Source: Bermanella sp040371755 (GTDB taxonomy: Bacteria > Pseudomonadota > Gammaproteobacteria > Pseudomonadales > Oceanobacteraceae). Taken from it: DNA of 64,000 bases. Location: the NCBI RefSeq assembly GCF_040371755.1, contig NZ_BAABWE010000005.1:124001-188000 (forward strand), read 5' to 3'. Below the pieces are notes generated by a model. The model saw nothing but the letters and a program-made list of their open reading frames with translations, had not been told where the DNA came from and ran no database searches. Position 1 is the first letter of the stretch; the number at the start of each line of letters is the position of its first letter. The translations under genes and the position numbers were made by a program. Shown one piece after another: positions 17,667 to 26,434 of the stretch.

Positions 17667-18298
17667 TGAGCAATAAAGTCGTAATTATTGATTATGGTTG
17701 TGGAAACTTATTTTCAGTTGAAAATGCAGTCAAAAAGATTACTCGTGATTATATTGTTTCTTCAGAAGCTAAAGAAATTAAGGCTGCAAGTAAAATAATA
17801 TTGCCCGGTGTCGGATCTTTCAAAGTGGCAATGGATAATTTATTAAAACTGAAGTTAAAAGAACCAATATTAGAATGTGTATCAGAGGGTAAACCGATAC
17901 TTGGTATTTGCCTTGGGATGCAACTATTAATGTCTAAAGGTTATGAGCATGCAGAGACGGAAGGCTTAGGTTTAATATCTGGTGAAGTTGTTCCATTTAT
18001 ACCGGACAAAAATCATCCGGTACCACATATAGGATGGAATGATGTAAATACAGAGGGAGTCTTGCCTACTTATTTCAATGGCATTAAAAATGGGACGTCT
18101 TTCTATTTTGTGCATAGTTTTTATTGTGAAGTAAATGAAGAAGTTTCTGAATTAAAGGTGAACTACTGCAATAAAAATGTCGTTATTGGGGTGCAGAAAA
18201 ATAATATAAACGGCGTGCAGTTTCACCCAGAAAAAAGTCAAGATGCTGGTATCCAATTATTAAAAAATTTCATATCCAATGAGTCCATGCCGTGTTAA
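17666..18298 (+). CDS. HisH-like glutamine amidotransferase of the pse cluster
   Basis: A 210-aa class I glutaminase of the HisH family. The oxyanion and nucleophile motif GICLGMQ (Cys82) and the C-terminal QFHPEKS (His/Glu of the triad) are intact, so ammonia production from glutamine is expected. It overlaps the pseB stop by one base and hisF by seven. Its neighbours are a HisF homologue lacking a catalytic Asp and an N-acetyl-sugar amidotransferase. As with HisH2/HisF2/WbpG in Pseudomonas O-antigen loci, it most likely supplies ammonia for an amidino group rather than for histidine synthesis. It could be labelled hisH in automatic annotation. Confidence 0.85.
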   Translation: MSNKVVIIDYGCGNLFSVENAVKKITRDYIVSSEAKEIKAASKIILPGVGSFKVAMDNLLKLKLKEPILECVSEGKPILGICLGMQLLMSKGYEHAETEGLGLISGEVVPFIPDKNHPVPHIGWNDVNTEGVLPTYFNGIKNGTSFYFVHSFYCEVNEEVSELKVNYCNKNVVIGVQKNNINGVQFHPEKSQDAGIQLLKNFISNESMPC

Positions 18299-19044
18299 AA
18301 AAAAGAATTATTCCTATTTTATTATTAAAAGGGAATGCGGTTGTTAAAACGGTTAATTTTGAAGATCCTCGCATGGTTGGTGATGCAATTACCAACGTAA
18401 AAGTATTTTCTACCCGAAAAGCGGATGAGATGGTGATTGTAGATATCGAAGCGACCAAGCGAGGAAGTATCAACTTTGCTTTACTAAAGCGTCTATCTGC
18501 TCAATGTGTCATGCCACTAACCCTAGGTGGGGGAATAAAAACCCTTAGCGATGCGGATCAATTATTTAAAGTGGGTGCTGATAAGGTCGTTATTAATAGT
18601 GAATTTTATCTTAATCCAGATCTACTTACCCAAATAAGTCAAAAGTATGGACAGCAAGCAGTTGTATTCTCATTAGATATAGTAAAACAAGGTGAGGATT
18701 ATATTGCGGTATCTTGTGGTAAATCTATTAAGCATGAAGGCTGTGTGGTAGAGATTGCAAAAAAGGCGGTGGAATACGGGGCGGGGGAAATTATTGTCAA
18801 CTCTGTAGATTGTGACGGCAAGATGCAAGGATACGATACTGAATTATGTGACCGAATAACAAAACACATTCATGTTCCCGTTATTTTGGCCGGTGGATGT
18901 GGAAGCAAAGAAGATTGTGTGAGTGCAATAGAGCATCATGCCAGTGCCATTGCAGCAGGCAGTATTTTTTATTGGGTAGGTGAAAGTATATTAACGATCA
19001 AAGAGTATATGCACAAACAAGGAATTGAGGTGCGGTTATTATGA
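18292..19044 (+). CDS. HisF-like cyclase subunit lacking the catalytic Asp11
   Basis: A 250-aa TIM-barrel protein of the HisF family starting at a GTG that overlaps hisH. True HisF has an Asp at position 11 (IPCLDV); here the region reads IIPILLLKG, so that acid is replaced by Leu. The second catalytic Asp is kept in FSLDIV. Phosphate-binding LGGGI and LAGGCGS are present. Loss of Asp11 is typical of HisF2 paralogues in sugar amidotransferase clusters, where the protein is thought to channel ammonia from HisH. A role in imidazole-glycerol phosphate synthesis is therefore unlikely. Its stop overlaps the next ATG (ATGA). Confidence 0.85.
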   Translation: MLKKRIIPILLLKGNAVVKTVNFEDPRMVGDAITNVKVFSTRKADEMVIVDIEATKRGSINFALLKRLSAQCVMPLTLGGGIKTLSDADQLFKVGADKVVINSEFYLNPDLLTQISQKYGQQAVVFSLDIVKQGEDYIAVSCGKSIKHEGCVVEIAKKAVEYGAGEIIVNSVDCDGKMQGYDTELCDRITKHIHVPVILAGGCGSKEDCVSAIEHHASAIAAGSIFYWVGESILTIKEYMHKQGIEVRLL

Positions 19045-20171
19045 GTTCGATACGTTATTGTAAATGTTGTTTATTTCCTGAAACCAAACCAGACCTATAT
19101 TTTGATGAAGAAGGGGTTTGTGATGCATGCCGTTCTTCTCAGCGCAAACACGGCATTGAAAATGCCATAGATTGGGATCAAAGAGCCAAGCAATTTGATG
19201 AAATATTGTCTGAGGCAAAATCGAGAGCAAAAGGCGTTTATGATTGCTTAGTCCCCGTCAGTGGCGGCAAAGATAGCACTTGGCAAGTGTATGCTATGAA
19301 AAAAATTCATGGTATGAACCCTTTAGCAGTTACGTTTGATCAGTTTGATCAAACCTCAACAGGTATACATAACCTTGAAGTTTTGCGCAGTATCGGGGTT
19401 GACCATGTTCATTTCACTCTTAATCCGAATATTGTAACGCCACTATTAAGAAAAGGTTTTGAGATTGTTGGTGATCATTATTGGGTGAATCATGTTGGCA
19501 TATACACCGTACCGTTTCATTTTGCCGTCAATTTTGGCATTCCTTTAGTTATATTTGGTGAAAACCCTCAATTTGAATATGGTGGCCCTGAACTAAGTCG
19601 AGACAATCTGCTTATGGATCGTAGATGGCGACAAGAATTTGGCCTGATGAGAGGCTTAAGAGAGGAGGACATGGTCGATACAGATATCAGTATGCAAGAC
19701 CTTGGCATGCTATGTTACCCAAGTGATGAAAAAATCCATGAAGCGGGTGTCATAGGCACATTTTATGGCTTTTTTCATAAGTGGGATGCAAGTGTTCATA
19801 CAGAGTTGGTTAAAACTCTAGGCTGGAGTGCGCTGCCCGAGCCTCCTGCTGGATCTTGGGTGGACTATGAAAATTGCGATATGAAATTTATAGATATTCG
19901 TGAACGGGTTAAGTACCTAAAATTTGGATACGGACGAGCAACCGATCAGCTTAATATTGAATTACGCCATGGAAGAATTGAGCGTTCCGAGGCTTTGGAG
20001 ATTGCGAAAAAAATCGATGGTGAAGTCAATGAAGAAAATATTCTTGAATTTTGTGAAATACTAAAGATTAGCCGTGAAGAATATGATGAAGTGATGGATT
20101 CATTTGTTAATCACGACATCTTTGAAAGAGATGGATCTGGTCAATGGGTGATGAAATTTGAAAGGATGTGA
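19041..20171 (+). CDS. pseA: N-acetyl sugar amidotransferase (PseA/WbpG family)
   Basis: A 376-aa ATP-pyrophosphatase-type amidotransferase. The N-terminus has a probable zinc site (CKCC...CDAC, residues about 7-32) and a PP-loop SGGKDS (about 74-79) for ATP. The family turns an N-acetyl group of a sugar into an acetamidino group with ammonia; Campylobacter PseA makes the acetamidino form of pseudaminic acid, and Pseudomonas WbpG does the same in O-antigen together with HisH2/HisF2. Here the hisH-hisF-pseA trio lies inside a complete pse operon. That predicts 5-acetamido-7-acetamidino-pseudaminic acid, but the site modified is inferred. Confidence 0.85.
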   Translation: MSSIRYCKCCLFPETKPDLYFDEEGVCDACRSSQRKHGIENAIDWDQRAKQFDEILSEAKSRAKGVYDCLVPVSGGKDSTWQVYAMKKIHGMNPLAVTFDQFDQTSTGIHNLEVLRSIGVDHVHFTLNPNIVTPLLRKGFEIVGDHYWVNHVGIYTVPFHFAVNFGIPLVIFGENPQFEYGGPELSRDNLLMDRRWRQEFGLMRGLREEDMVDTDISMQDLGMLCYPSDEKIHEAGVIGTFYGFFHKWDASVHTELVKTLGWSALPEPPAGSWVDYENCDMKFIDIRERVKYLKFGYGRATDQLNIELRHGRIERSEALEIAKKIDGEVNEENILEFCEILKISREEYDEVMDSFVNHDIFERDGSGQWVMKFERM

Positions 20172-20173
20172 TA

Positions 20174-20785
20174 ATGAAAACTGATCAGGAAAAATTTTGG
20201 CAAGGGGAGTTCGGAGAAGGTTACATTAATAGAAATAAAAGTGATCAGTTGCTTTCAGCAAATATTCATTTTTTTTCAAAAGTACTTGAGCGTACCCATG
20301 AAGTAAAAAACATATTAGAGCTGGGTTGTAATATCGGCATGAATTTGAGGGCGCTTCAGTGCATTAAATCGGATTTAGACCTTACTGGTGTTGATATTAA
20401 TCAAGGGGCCATTGATGAGGTCAATAAATGGGCAGGGGCCAAAGGAATTTGCGGCTCAATTTTAGAGATTGATTTTGAAACACAGTATCATCTCACCTTC
20501 ACCAAAGGGGTTCTGATTCATATAAACCCTGATATGTTGAATAGTGTATATGATAGTTTATATAAAGCTTCCAAAAAATATATTTTAGTAGCCGAATATT
20601 ATAATCCAACACCTGTATCCATTGAGTATCATGGTGAGAAAGACAAGCTATTTAAGCGAGATTTTGCCGGAGATATGTTAGCCCGATTTAACGATCTGAA
20701 GTTAATTGATTATGGTTTTTTGTATCGCCATGATCCCAATTTCCCTCAGGATGATATTTCTTGGTTTTTAATGGAAAAAGTATGA
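20174..20785 (+). CDS. Pseudaminic acid biosynthesis-associated methyltransferase
   Basis: A 203-aa class I SAM methyltransferase. The ATG at 20174 follows AAAGGA by seven bases; a GTG two codons earlier overlaps the pseA stop and is less likely. Motif I reads ILELGCNIGMN and motif II TGVDIN; FTKGVLIHINPD and the C-terminal NFPQDDISWFLMEK match the methylase family that recurs in pse clusters. Its target is not known; a methyl on the finished sugar or glycan is plausible. It overlaps pseC by four bases. Confidence 0.82.
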   Translation: MKTDQEKFWQGEFGEGYINRNKSDQLLSANIHFFSKVLERTHEVKNILELGCNIGMNLRALQCIKSDLDLTGVDINQGAIDEVNKWAGAKGICGSILEIDFETQYHLTFTKGVLIHINPDMLNSVYDSLYKASKKYILVAEYYNPTPVSIEYHGEKDKLFKRDFAGDMLARFNDLKLIDYGFLYRHDPNFPQDDISWFLMEKV

Positions 20786-21936
20786 TTCCCTATGGCAGAC
20801 AATCAATTAATGATGATGACATTGCTGCTGTCACTGAGGTTTTAAAGTCTGACTTTTTAACTCAGGGCCAACAAGTTCCAAATTTCGAACATGAATTATC
20901 TAAATATGTTGATGCTCAATTTTCCATCGCGGTTAACAGTGCTACATCGGCCTTACATATTGCCTGCTTAGCTTTAGGCGTGGGAAAAGATGATTATGTA
21001 TGGACGTCGCCCATTTCGTTTGTTGCTTCGTCCAATTGTGCTTTGTATTGTGGTGCAAGTGTAGATTTTGTAGATATAAACCCCCATACCTATAACCTAT
21101 GTCCTAATGCGTTACGTCAAAAATTAGAACACCATAAGCAATATGATTTGCCCTTACCCAAGGTGGTGATTCCGGTTCATTTTTCAGGTCAAGTGTGTGA
21201 TATGTCAGCCATATCGATTTTGGCTGAAGAATTTGATTTTAAAATTATTGAAGACGCTTCTCATGCAATCGGTGCTACTTACTTAAATAAAAAGGTGGGG
21301 TCGTGTGAGTTTAGTGATATTACAATATTTAGTTTTCATCCTGTGAAAATCATAACATGTGGTGAAGGGGGCATGCTCACCACTAACGATAAACAGTTAG
21401 AAAAAACGATTAGAATGTTGCGTTCTCACTGTATTACTCGAGAATCCAACTTATTGCACAATACCACTGATCCTTGGTATTACGAGCAACAGGGTTTAGG
21501 TTATAACTATCGCATGACCGATATCCAAGCCGCCTTGGGTGTATCCCAGCTTAGCCGTTTAGATGATTTTATCTCAGCACGAAGAAACATTGCCAAGCAA
21601 TACAAAAAGACATTATCTGGCTTGCCTATTACGTTACCGGCGCAATCATCAGAGCAATCTTCTGCTTGGCATTTATATGTTATTACACTAGATGAGAGAA
21701 AAAGGTTGTCCATATTTAAGCAGTTAAGAGAAGCAGGAATCGGCGTTAATGTGCATTATATTCCCATTTATTTCCAGCCTTTTTATCAGTCCCTTGGTTT
21801 CAAAAAAGGCCTGTGCCCAAATGCTGAAGTGTATTATCAAAGTTGTATTACATTACCGATATACCCTGATCTTAACAACGAACAACAGATACAAATTGTA
21901 CAATCATTAAAAAATCTTTTACTTAAGGATAAATAA
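20782..21936 (+). CDS. pseC: UDP-4-amino-4,6-dideoxy-L-AltNAc aminotransferase PseC
   Basis: Second pathway enzyme, a PLP-dependent DegT/DnrJ-family aminotransferase that adds the 4-amino group. 384 aa from the ATG at 20782, which overlaps the previous stop; an upstream in-frame TTG lies inside the methyltransferase gene and is rejected. Motifs: IPYGRQSINDDD at the start, IIEDASHAIGATY (PLP-ring Asp), and SFHPVKIITCGEGG containing the Schiff-base Lys. The end of the gene abuts pseF directly. Confidence 0.95.
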   Translation: MIPYGRQSINDDDIAAVTEVLKSDFLTQGQQVPNFEHELSKYVDAQFSIAVNSATSALHIACLALGVGKDDYVWTSPISFVASSNCALYCGASVDFVDINPHTYNLCPNALRQKLEHHKQYDLPLPKVVIPVHFSGQVCDMSAISILAEEFDFKIIEDASHAIGATYLNKKVGSCEFSDITIFSFHPVKIITCGEGGMLTTNDKQLEKTIRMLRSHCITRESNLLHNTTDPWYYEQQGLGYNYRMTDIQAALGVSQLSRLDDFISARRNIAKQYKKTLSGLPITLPAQSSEQSSAWHLYVITLDERKRLSIFKQLREAGIGVNVHYIPIYFQPFYQSLGFKKGLCPNAEVYYQSCITLPIYPDLNNEQQIQIVQSLKNLLLKDK

Positions 21937-22623
21937 ATGCGAGTAGCGGTGATTCCAGCAAGAGGTGGAAGTAAGCGCATACCAAATAAAAATATCCGCG
22001 CATTCCATGATTTTCCAATTATGGCTTATTCCGTTAATGCAGCTATTCACAGTGGTTTGTTTGATCGAGTGATTGTATCAACGGATGATGAAAAAATTGC
22101 GCAAGTGGCTAAGGATTTTGGGGCTGAAGTACCGTTCATGCGACCAGAAAATTTGTCCGGTGATATGACCCCCACGGTGCCTGTTATCCAGCATGCAATT
22201 GGTGCTTTGAAAGAGAAAGACGACATAGACATTGTGGCATGTATTTATGCCACCGCACCATTTATATCCGTGGCAATGTTACATGAATGTTTGGCCTTAC
22301 TACTTGAGAATGAATCGAATAGTGACTATGCATTGCCAGTAACCGAGTTTGAATACCCAATACAAAGGGGATTATTTATTAATCAAGATAATGAAATTAA
22401 TATGATGTTCCCGAAAAACGACCAAAAACGAACTCAAGATTTAAGCAAAACATATCATGATGCTGGTCAGTTTTATTTTGGTAAAACACAAGCTTGGTTA
22501 GCTGGTCGGCCCATATTGGGTGGGCGTTCGTTAGGTTTACCAATTTCCAGATTAGATGCCCAAGATATAGACAATGAGGCAGACTGGCAACTGGCAGAAT
22601 TGATTTATCAGAGTCGATTGTGA
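21937..22623 (+). CDS. pseF: CMP-pseudaminic acid synthetase PseF
   Basis: Last activation step, CTP plus pseudaminic acid to CMP-sugar. 228 aa, normal size. The nucleotide-binding start VAVIPARGGSKRIPNKNI is the signature of the CMP-sugar cytidylyltransferases, followed by VIVSTDDEKIAQVA and YATAPFIS. The ATG directly follows the pseC stop. Its TGA overlaps the following ATG. Confidence 0.95.
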   Translation: MRVAVIPARGGSKRIPNKNIRAFHDFPIMAYSVNAAIHSGLFDRVIVSTDDEKIAQVAKDFGAEVPFMRPENLSGDMTPTVPVIQHAIGALKEKDDIDIVACIYATAPFISVAMLHECLALLLENESNSDYALPVTEFEYPIQRGLFINQDNEINMMFPKNDQKRTQDLSKTYHDAGQFYFGKTQAWLAGRPILGGRSLGLPISRLDAQDIDNEADWQLAELIYQSRL

Positions 22624-24152
22624 TGATAATGCAGGCCGTATTTCGTGTGGATTCATCTGAAAAAATGGGATTTGGGCATGTTTCCCGCTGCCTAACATTG
22701 GCTGATGAATTATCTCATTATGGTTTTCAATGCGCGTTTATTTGCCAGCAGCTTAGTGGTAACGGTATTGATTTAATTGAACATAAAAAATACAGGGTGC
22801 ATGTTATTGATGATCACTCTAATGCAATAGATTCCCAAACAAAAGATGCCGAAAAAACACAGAGTATAATTCGGCAGCATTATAAGCAGGTTAACTTATT
22901 TGTGGTGGATCAATATAACCTTGATGCCACATGGGAACGTATTCTATTAGATTCCACTAATACTCTATTTGTGATGGATGATTTAGCAAATCGCCAGCAT
23001 GATTGTCATTTCTTATTGGATGTAAACATACAAAGAGAAGCATCGGATTATAAACAATTGTGCAAGCCAAAAACAAAATTATTAATAGGCTCTGATTTCA
23101 CGTTATTACGTGATGAATTCTTACAACAACGCAAGCTCGTATTAGAAAAACGAAAAACCACTTCAGGTATTAATCAAATACTTTTGAGCTTTGGTGCTAC
23201 AGACCCAACCCATTTAACTTTAGATGTACTGGCTATTTTAAATACTATGCCCTGTAAAAGCAGGATAGAAATTGCAGTCTCTTCAAAATGCAGCTGGCTT
23301 GATAGGTTTGATGCCTCAATCTACAAGAATTTAACCATTCATATGAATGTGGATACCCATAATATTGTGCAGCTAATGTCTGATAGTGATTTGGCCATTG
23401 GGGCTATTGGTGGTTCTACTTGGGAGCGTGCCTGCTTAGGTTTACCTTGTATTTCCATTACTAATTCTGATTTACAAACACCCATAGCAGAATTTTTACA
23501 TGACCATCAATTGATTGTGCATTCTAAGTTAGAAGATTTAAAAATAGATATGGAGCCATTCATTAATTTTAACTTTTATGATTGGTATCGCTATTCAAAA
23601 AACAATTCTGAATTAATAGATGGATTAGGCTGTAAACGTGTACTTAAAGGAATAGTCGCATCATCCATTAAATTCGAGTCACTCACTTTAGAGTATGCAG
23701 ATAGCTTGTTTGATTGGCAATGCCAACCAGAAGCAAGGCAGTATTCTCGTAACCCAAATCCACCCAGTTACAGTGAACATATTAATTGGCTTAATACCAG
23801 CTTAACCAATGAAAAAAGACGAATGTGGGTGATTATTTTAATGGGGGTAGCTGTAGGATATGTACGATTAGATGAATTAACTGATTGCTTTGAAGATGAA
23901 AGAAAAAGTGAATTACTTGAAAGCGAAACAACTGAAGAAATTTCCATATTAATTTCAGATGTATTTCATGGCCTAGGAATAGGTAAATTAGCATTATCAT
24001 TTTTACAGAAAAATATGAAGCATGAGACGTTAATCGCAACGGTAGACGATTTAAACACCCCTTCAATAAAACTGTTCACCTCAAACGGCTTTAAACTATG
24101 CGCTCATCAAACCTATGTGTTTGGAAGGAGTTACCAAAATGCAAACCATTGA
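22623..24152 (+). CDS. pseG: PseG-PseH fusion: nucleotide-sugar hydrolase plus N-acetyltransferase
   Basis: One 509-aa frame carries two pathway enzymes. Residues about 1-347 are PseG, a GT-B-like hydrolase that removes UDP: MGFGHVSRCLTLADEL near the N-terminus, VVDQY, and IGAIGGSTWERACLGLPCI late. Residues about 352-500 are a GNAT acetyltransferase (PseH): IKFESLTLEYADSLFDWQ, VGYVRLDE, ISDVFHGLGIGKLAL and NTPSIKLFTSNGF. These are steps 4 and 3 of the pathway, usually separate genes. I see no frameshift between the halves. The start at ATG 22623 overlaps the pseF stop; a second ATG lies two codons later. The 3' end overlaps pseI by 14 bp. Confidence 0.92.
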   Translation: MIMQAVFRVDSSEKMGFGHVSRCLTLADELSHYGFQCAFICQQLSGNGIDLIEHKKYRVHVIDDHSNAIDSQTKDAEKTQSIIRQHYKQVNLFVVDQYNLDATWERILLDSTNTLFVMDDLANRQHDCHFLLDVNIQREASDYKQLCKPKTKLLIGSDFTLLRDEFLQQRKLVLEKRKTTSGINQILLSFGATDPTHLTLDVLAILNTMPCKSRIEIAVSSKCSWLDRFDASIYKNLTIHMNVDTHNIVQLMSDSDLAIGAIGGSTWERACLGLPCISITNSDLQTPIAEFLHDHQLIVHSKLEDLKIDMEPFINFNFYDWYRYSKNNSELIDGLGCKRVLKGIVASSIKFESLTLEYADSLFDWQCQPEARQYSRNPNPPSYSEHINWLNTSLTNEKRRMWVIILMGVAVGYVRLDELTDCFEDERKSELLESETTEEISILISDVFHGLGIGKLALSFLQKNMKHETLIATVDDLNTPSIKLFTSNGFKLCAHQTYVFGRSYQNANH

Positions 24153-25191
24153 TATTAACGGTGTAAAAATTGGGAATGGATACGCTCCTTATGTGGTTGC
24201 AGAAATATCAGCTAATCATAATGGCGATATAGAGCGCGCCAAACGTATTATGTTAGCTGCGAAAACGTCTGGTGCTCATGCGGTAAAAATGCAGACTTAT
24301 ACACCCGATACCATTACTTTAAATTCAGATAAAGCCGACTTTCGAATAGACAGTGGCCCGTGGCAAGGACAAACTCTTTATCAATTATATAGTGAGGCCT
24401 ACACTCCATTTGAATGGCATAAACCCTTATTTGATTATGCACATTCAATTGATTTAACTTGCTTTAGTACCCCATTTGATGAAAGTGCTGTGGACTTGCT
24501 AGAAGATCTAAATGCACCGGCTTATAAAATCGCTTCGTTTGAAGCCATTGATCTGCCACTAATTCAATACGTAGCCCGTACCAAAAAGCCCATGATTATT
24601 TCTACTGGAATGGCAAATTTAACTGAAATTGAAGAAGCAGTTGAAGCCGCACGTAGTGCAGGATGTCACGACTTAATTTTACTCCATTGTATTAGTTCTT
24701 ACCCTGCACCTATTGAGCAATCAAATCTCAATACCATCCCTGACCTTGCTAAACGCTTTAATGTGCAAGTGGGTTTATCTGACCATACTTTGGGTTATAC
24801 GGCATCTGTTGTGGCGGCTGCTTTAGGGGCTGTTTTTATTGAAAAGCACTTTACGTTATCTCGCAATGATAAAGGTCCAGATTCGGATTTCTCATTAGAG
24901 CCTAGTGAGTTAGAACAATTATGCAAGAGCACACGTGATGCTTGGTTAGCCCTAGGTGTAGCTGGATATGAGCGTAAACAAGCTGAAAATGAAAACGTAC
25001 GGTTTCGCCGCTCTATTTATGCCTCAAAAGACATTAAAAAAGGAGAGGTATTAACCTCAGGCAATATTAAACGAGTTAGGCCGGGGTTTGGTTTACCACC
25101 GAAGTATTTTGATCAAATAGTAGGGCAGGTGGCCAGTGAGGATATTGAGTTTGGCTCCCCTATAGATTTTAAAATCATTAAACATAAATAA
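24139..25191 (+). CDS. pseI: Pseudaminic acid synthase PseI
   Basis: Condenses phosphoenolpyruvate with the 6-deoxy-AltdiNAc sugar to form pseudaminic acid. 350 aa from the ATG at 24139, chosen because GGAAGGAG lies nine bases upstream inside the pseG/H end. NeuB-type TIM barrel: YVVAEISANHNGDIERA, AVKMQTYTPDT, ISTGMANLTEIEEA and GLSDHTLGY. The C-terminal SAF domain (about 285-350) shows RRSIYASKDIKKGEVLT. It is the final intact gene of the operon. Confidence 0.95.
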   Translation: MQTIDINGVKIGNGYAPYVVAEISANHNGDIERAKRIMLAAKTSGAHAVKMQTYTPDTITLNSDKADFRIDSGPWQGQTLYQLYSEAYTPFEWHKPLFDYAHSIDLTCFSTPFDESAVDLLEDLNAPAYKIASFEAIDLPLIQYVARTKKPMIISTGMANLTEIEEAVEAARSAGCHDLILLHCISSYPAPIEQSNLNTIPDLAKRFNVQVGLSDHTLGYTASVVAAALGAVFIEKHFTLSRNDKGPDSDFSLEPSELEQLCKSTRDAWLALGVAGYERKQAENENVRFRRSIYASKDIKKGEVLTSGNIKRVRPGFGLPPKYFDQIVGQVASEDIEFGSPIDFKIIKHK

Positions 25192-25202
25192 TGGTGATAG
25201 AA

Positions 25203-25480
25203 ATGGATTTGACACATGAAACGTTACAAGCCTGCCCCATATGTCATGGCGAAACAGTGGCTATTCAAGGTGAAATTAAAACTTATGTTTGCATGAGTGA
25301 CTCGGTGGTTAATTCAAATTTTCGTTTGTGTCAATAATGTGATTTTTCTTTTATGGAGATGCTGATTACGTTGATCTATCCCTTGACGACTTAGTCACGC
25401 TAAGTGAAAAATAAGATCATAAATTGGTGTATGAGGCTGCGGTGTCTGTAGGATCAGTTTACCTGCCATATCATTATTAA
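25203..25480 (+). pseudogene. Decayed zinc-ribbon protein (possible methyltransferase N-terminus)
   Basis: From ATG 25203 a frame reads a CPIC Cys pair and later an RLCQ-stop-CDFSF segment: a TAA (25335-25337) falls between the two Cys of what looks like the second pair of a four-Cys zinc ribbon. After a frame change near 25350 the sense continues as YGDADYVDLSLDDLVTLSEK, another TAA, then DHKLVYEAAVSVGSVYLPYHY up to 25480. Two in-frame stops plus a frameshift mark a relic. Zinc ribbons of this type head many sugar-related SAM methyltransferases, and an intact example lies at 58228, but the catalytic part is absent here. This fills most of the gap between pseI and the next gene. Confidence 0.6.
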
Positions 25481-25510
25481 ATACACAAATAATTTAAAGA
25501 TATTGATGAT

Positions 25511-26434
25511 TTATAGTTGATCCAGCTGAGTATATAGGTTTTTGGGTGTGAGCATGGATTGCTTTTGGGTAAACCAATCGACAATTTGTTTTTGTTGATC
25601 GGTAATGACTTCAGAGGGTTTTGAGAATATAGATTTTAAATTTTCTACTTTTCTTTTACTTTCTGGCGATAATTCGGTTGTTTTTTTATTGAAGATATTC
25701 GTCATGGCACTCATATCATAATTAATATCTAAATCCATGTGGTAATAAGGAGTACCACACACAATACTGTAGAATAATGAGCTTCCCAGCCCTACACCAA
25801 TCACAACTTTATGCTGTTTAACTAGATGAAGCCAGCGATGAATAAAACGATAATCGGTAAAATGCCCTGCGCAAACAATATTGAAGCCTTGCGCTCTTAA
25901 TTGGTGTTCAAGTTCTGTTCCCACGTCTAACCAATGAATACAGATGGTTACAGGCTTCATAAAATCGGGTAATTGATCAATTTTTAATAATAATTGTTCA
26001 TAGTCATATTTTATGGACATTACTTTTGTTCGGTGGGGCAACATGACGATTGACCCTAATGCCTTAGATTTCTCGTACTCATTTTCATATAGACGAATGG
26101 AGTAATGTATTGGGGATGAAAAATCAATCAAAGTCTTTTTTGAGGATGATTTTTTCCAAGCCTTTTTAATAAAGGGTGGGTAGCATAATACTGAATTCAT
26201 CGGACTATTCAGTTCACTTTTGGCAACTACCTTGTCTTGAAAATAGATACCATGTGGTAAAATAGCATTGATAGGCTTTTCAATAGGGTAGTTAGCATAT
26301 TGCTTTACATAATAAGCAAACCCATAATTATCATTTGGTGAGTACAATTCAGCGTGATTTTTATAATTAGGCTTACAAAGCTCTTTTAAATCTAGCTGAT
26401 CATGTAATGATTCGTCTAGTGTAATTGTATTCAT
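25511..26434 (-). CDS. Putative glycosyltransferase-like protein, partner of Maf
   Basis: 307 aa, not recognised with certainty. The N-terminal part has NHAELYSPNDNYGFAYYVKQ and ILPHGIYF. The C-terminal part has VVIGVGLGSSLFYSIVCGTPYYHMD, which resembles the donor-binding GSS...A..G.P region of GT-B glycosyltransferases. There is no signal peptide or membrane segment. The ATG overlaps the stop of the upstream maf gene by one base, so both are translated from one message starting at the sigma-54 promoter near 28470. A role in adding or extending the flagellin glycan is inferred from this coupling and from the adjacent pse operon and fliC. Confidence 0.55.
   Translation of the reverse strand: MNTITLDESLHDQLDLKELCKPNYKNHAELYSPNDNYGFAYYVKQYANYPIEKPINAILPHGIYFQDKVVAKSELNSPMNSVLCYPPFIKKAWKKSSSKKTLIDFSSPIHYSIRLYENEYEKSKALGSIVMLPHRTKVMSIKYDYEQLLLKIDQLPDFMKPVTICIHWLDVGTELEHQLRAQGFNIVCAGHFTDYRFIHRWLHLVKQHKVVIGVGLGSSLFYSIVCGTPYYHMDLDINYDMSAMTNIFNKKTTELSPESKRKVENLKSIFSKPSEVITDQQKQIVDWFTQKQSMLTPKNLYTQLDQL

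Noticed and set aside
17666..19044. hisH-hisF taken as histidine biosynthesis genes
   Set aside because: Embedded in a pse operon, followed by a sugar amidotransferase, and HisF lacks catalytic Asp11.
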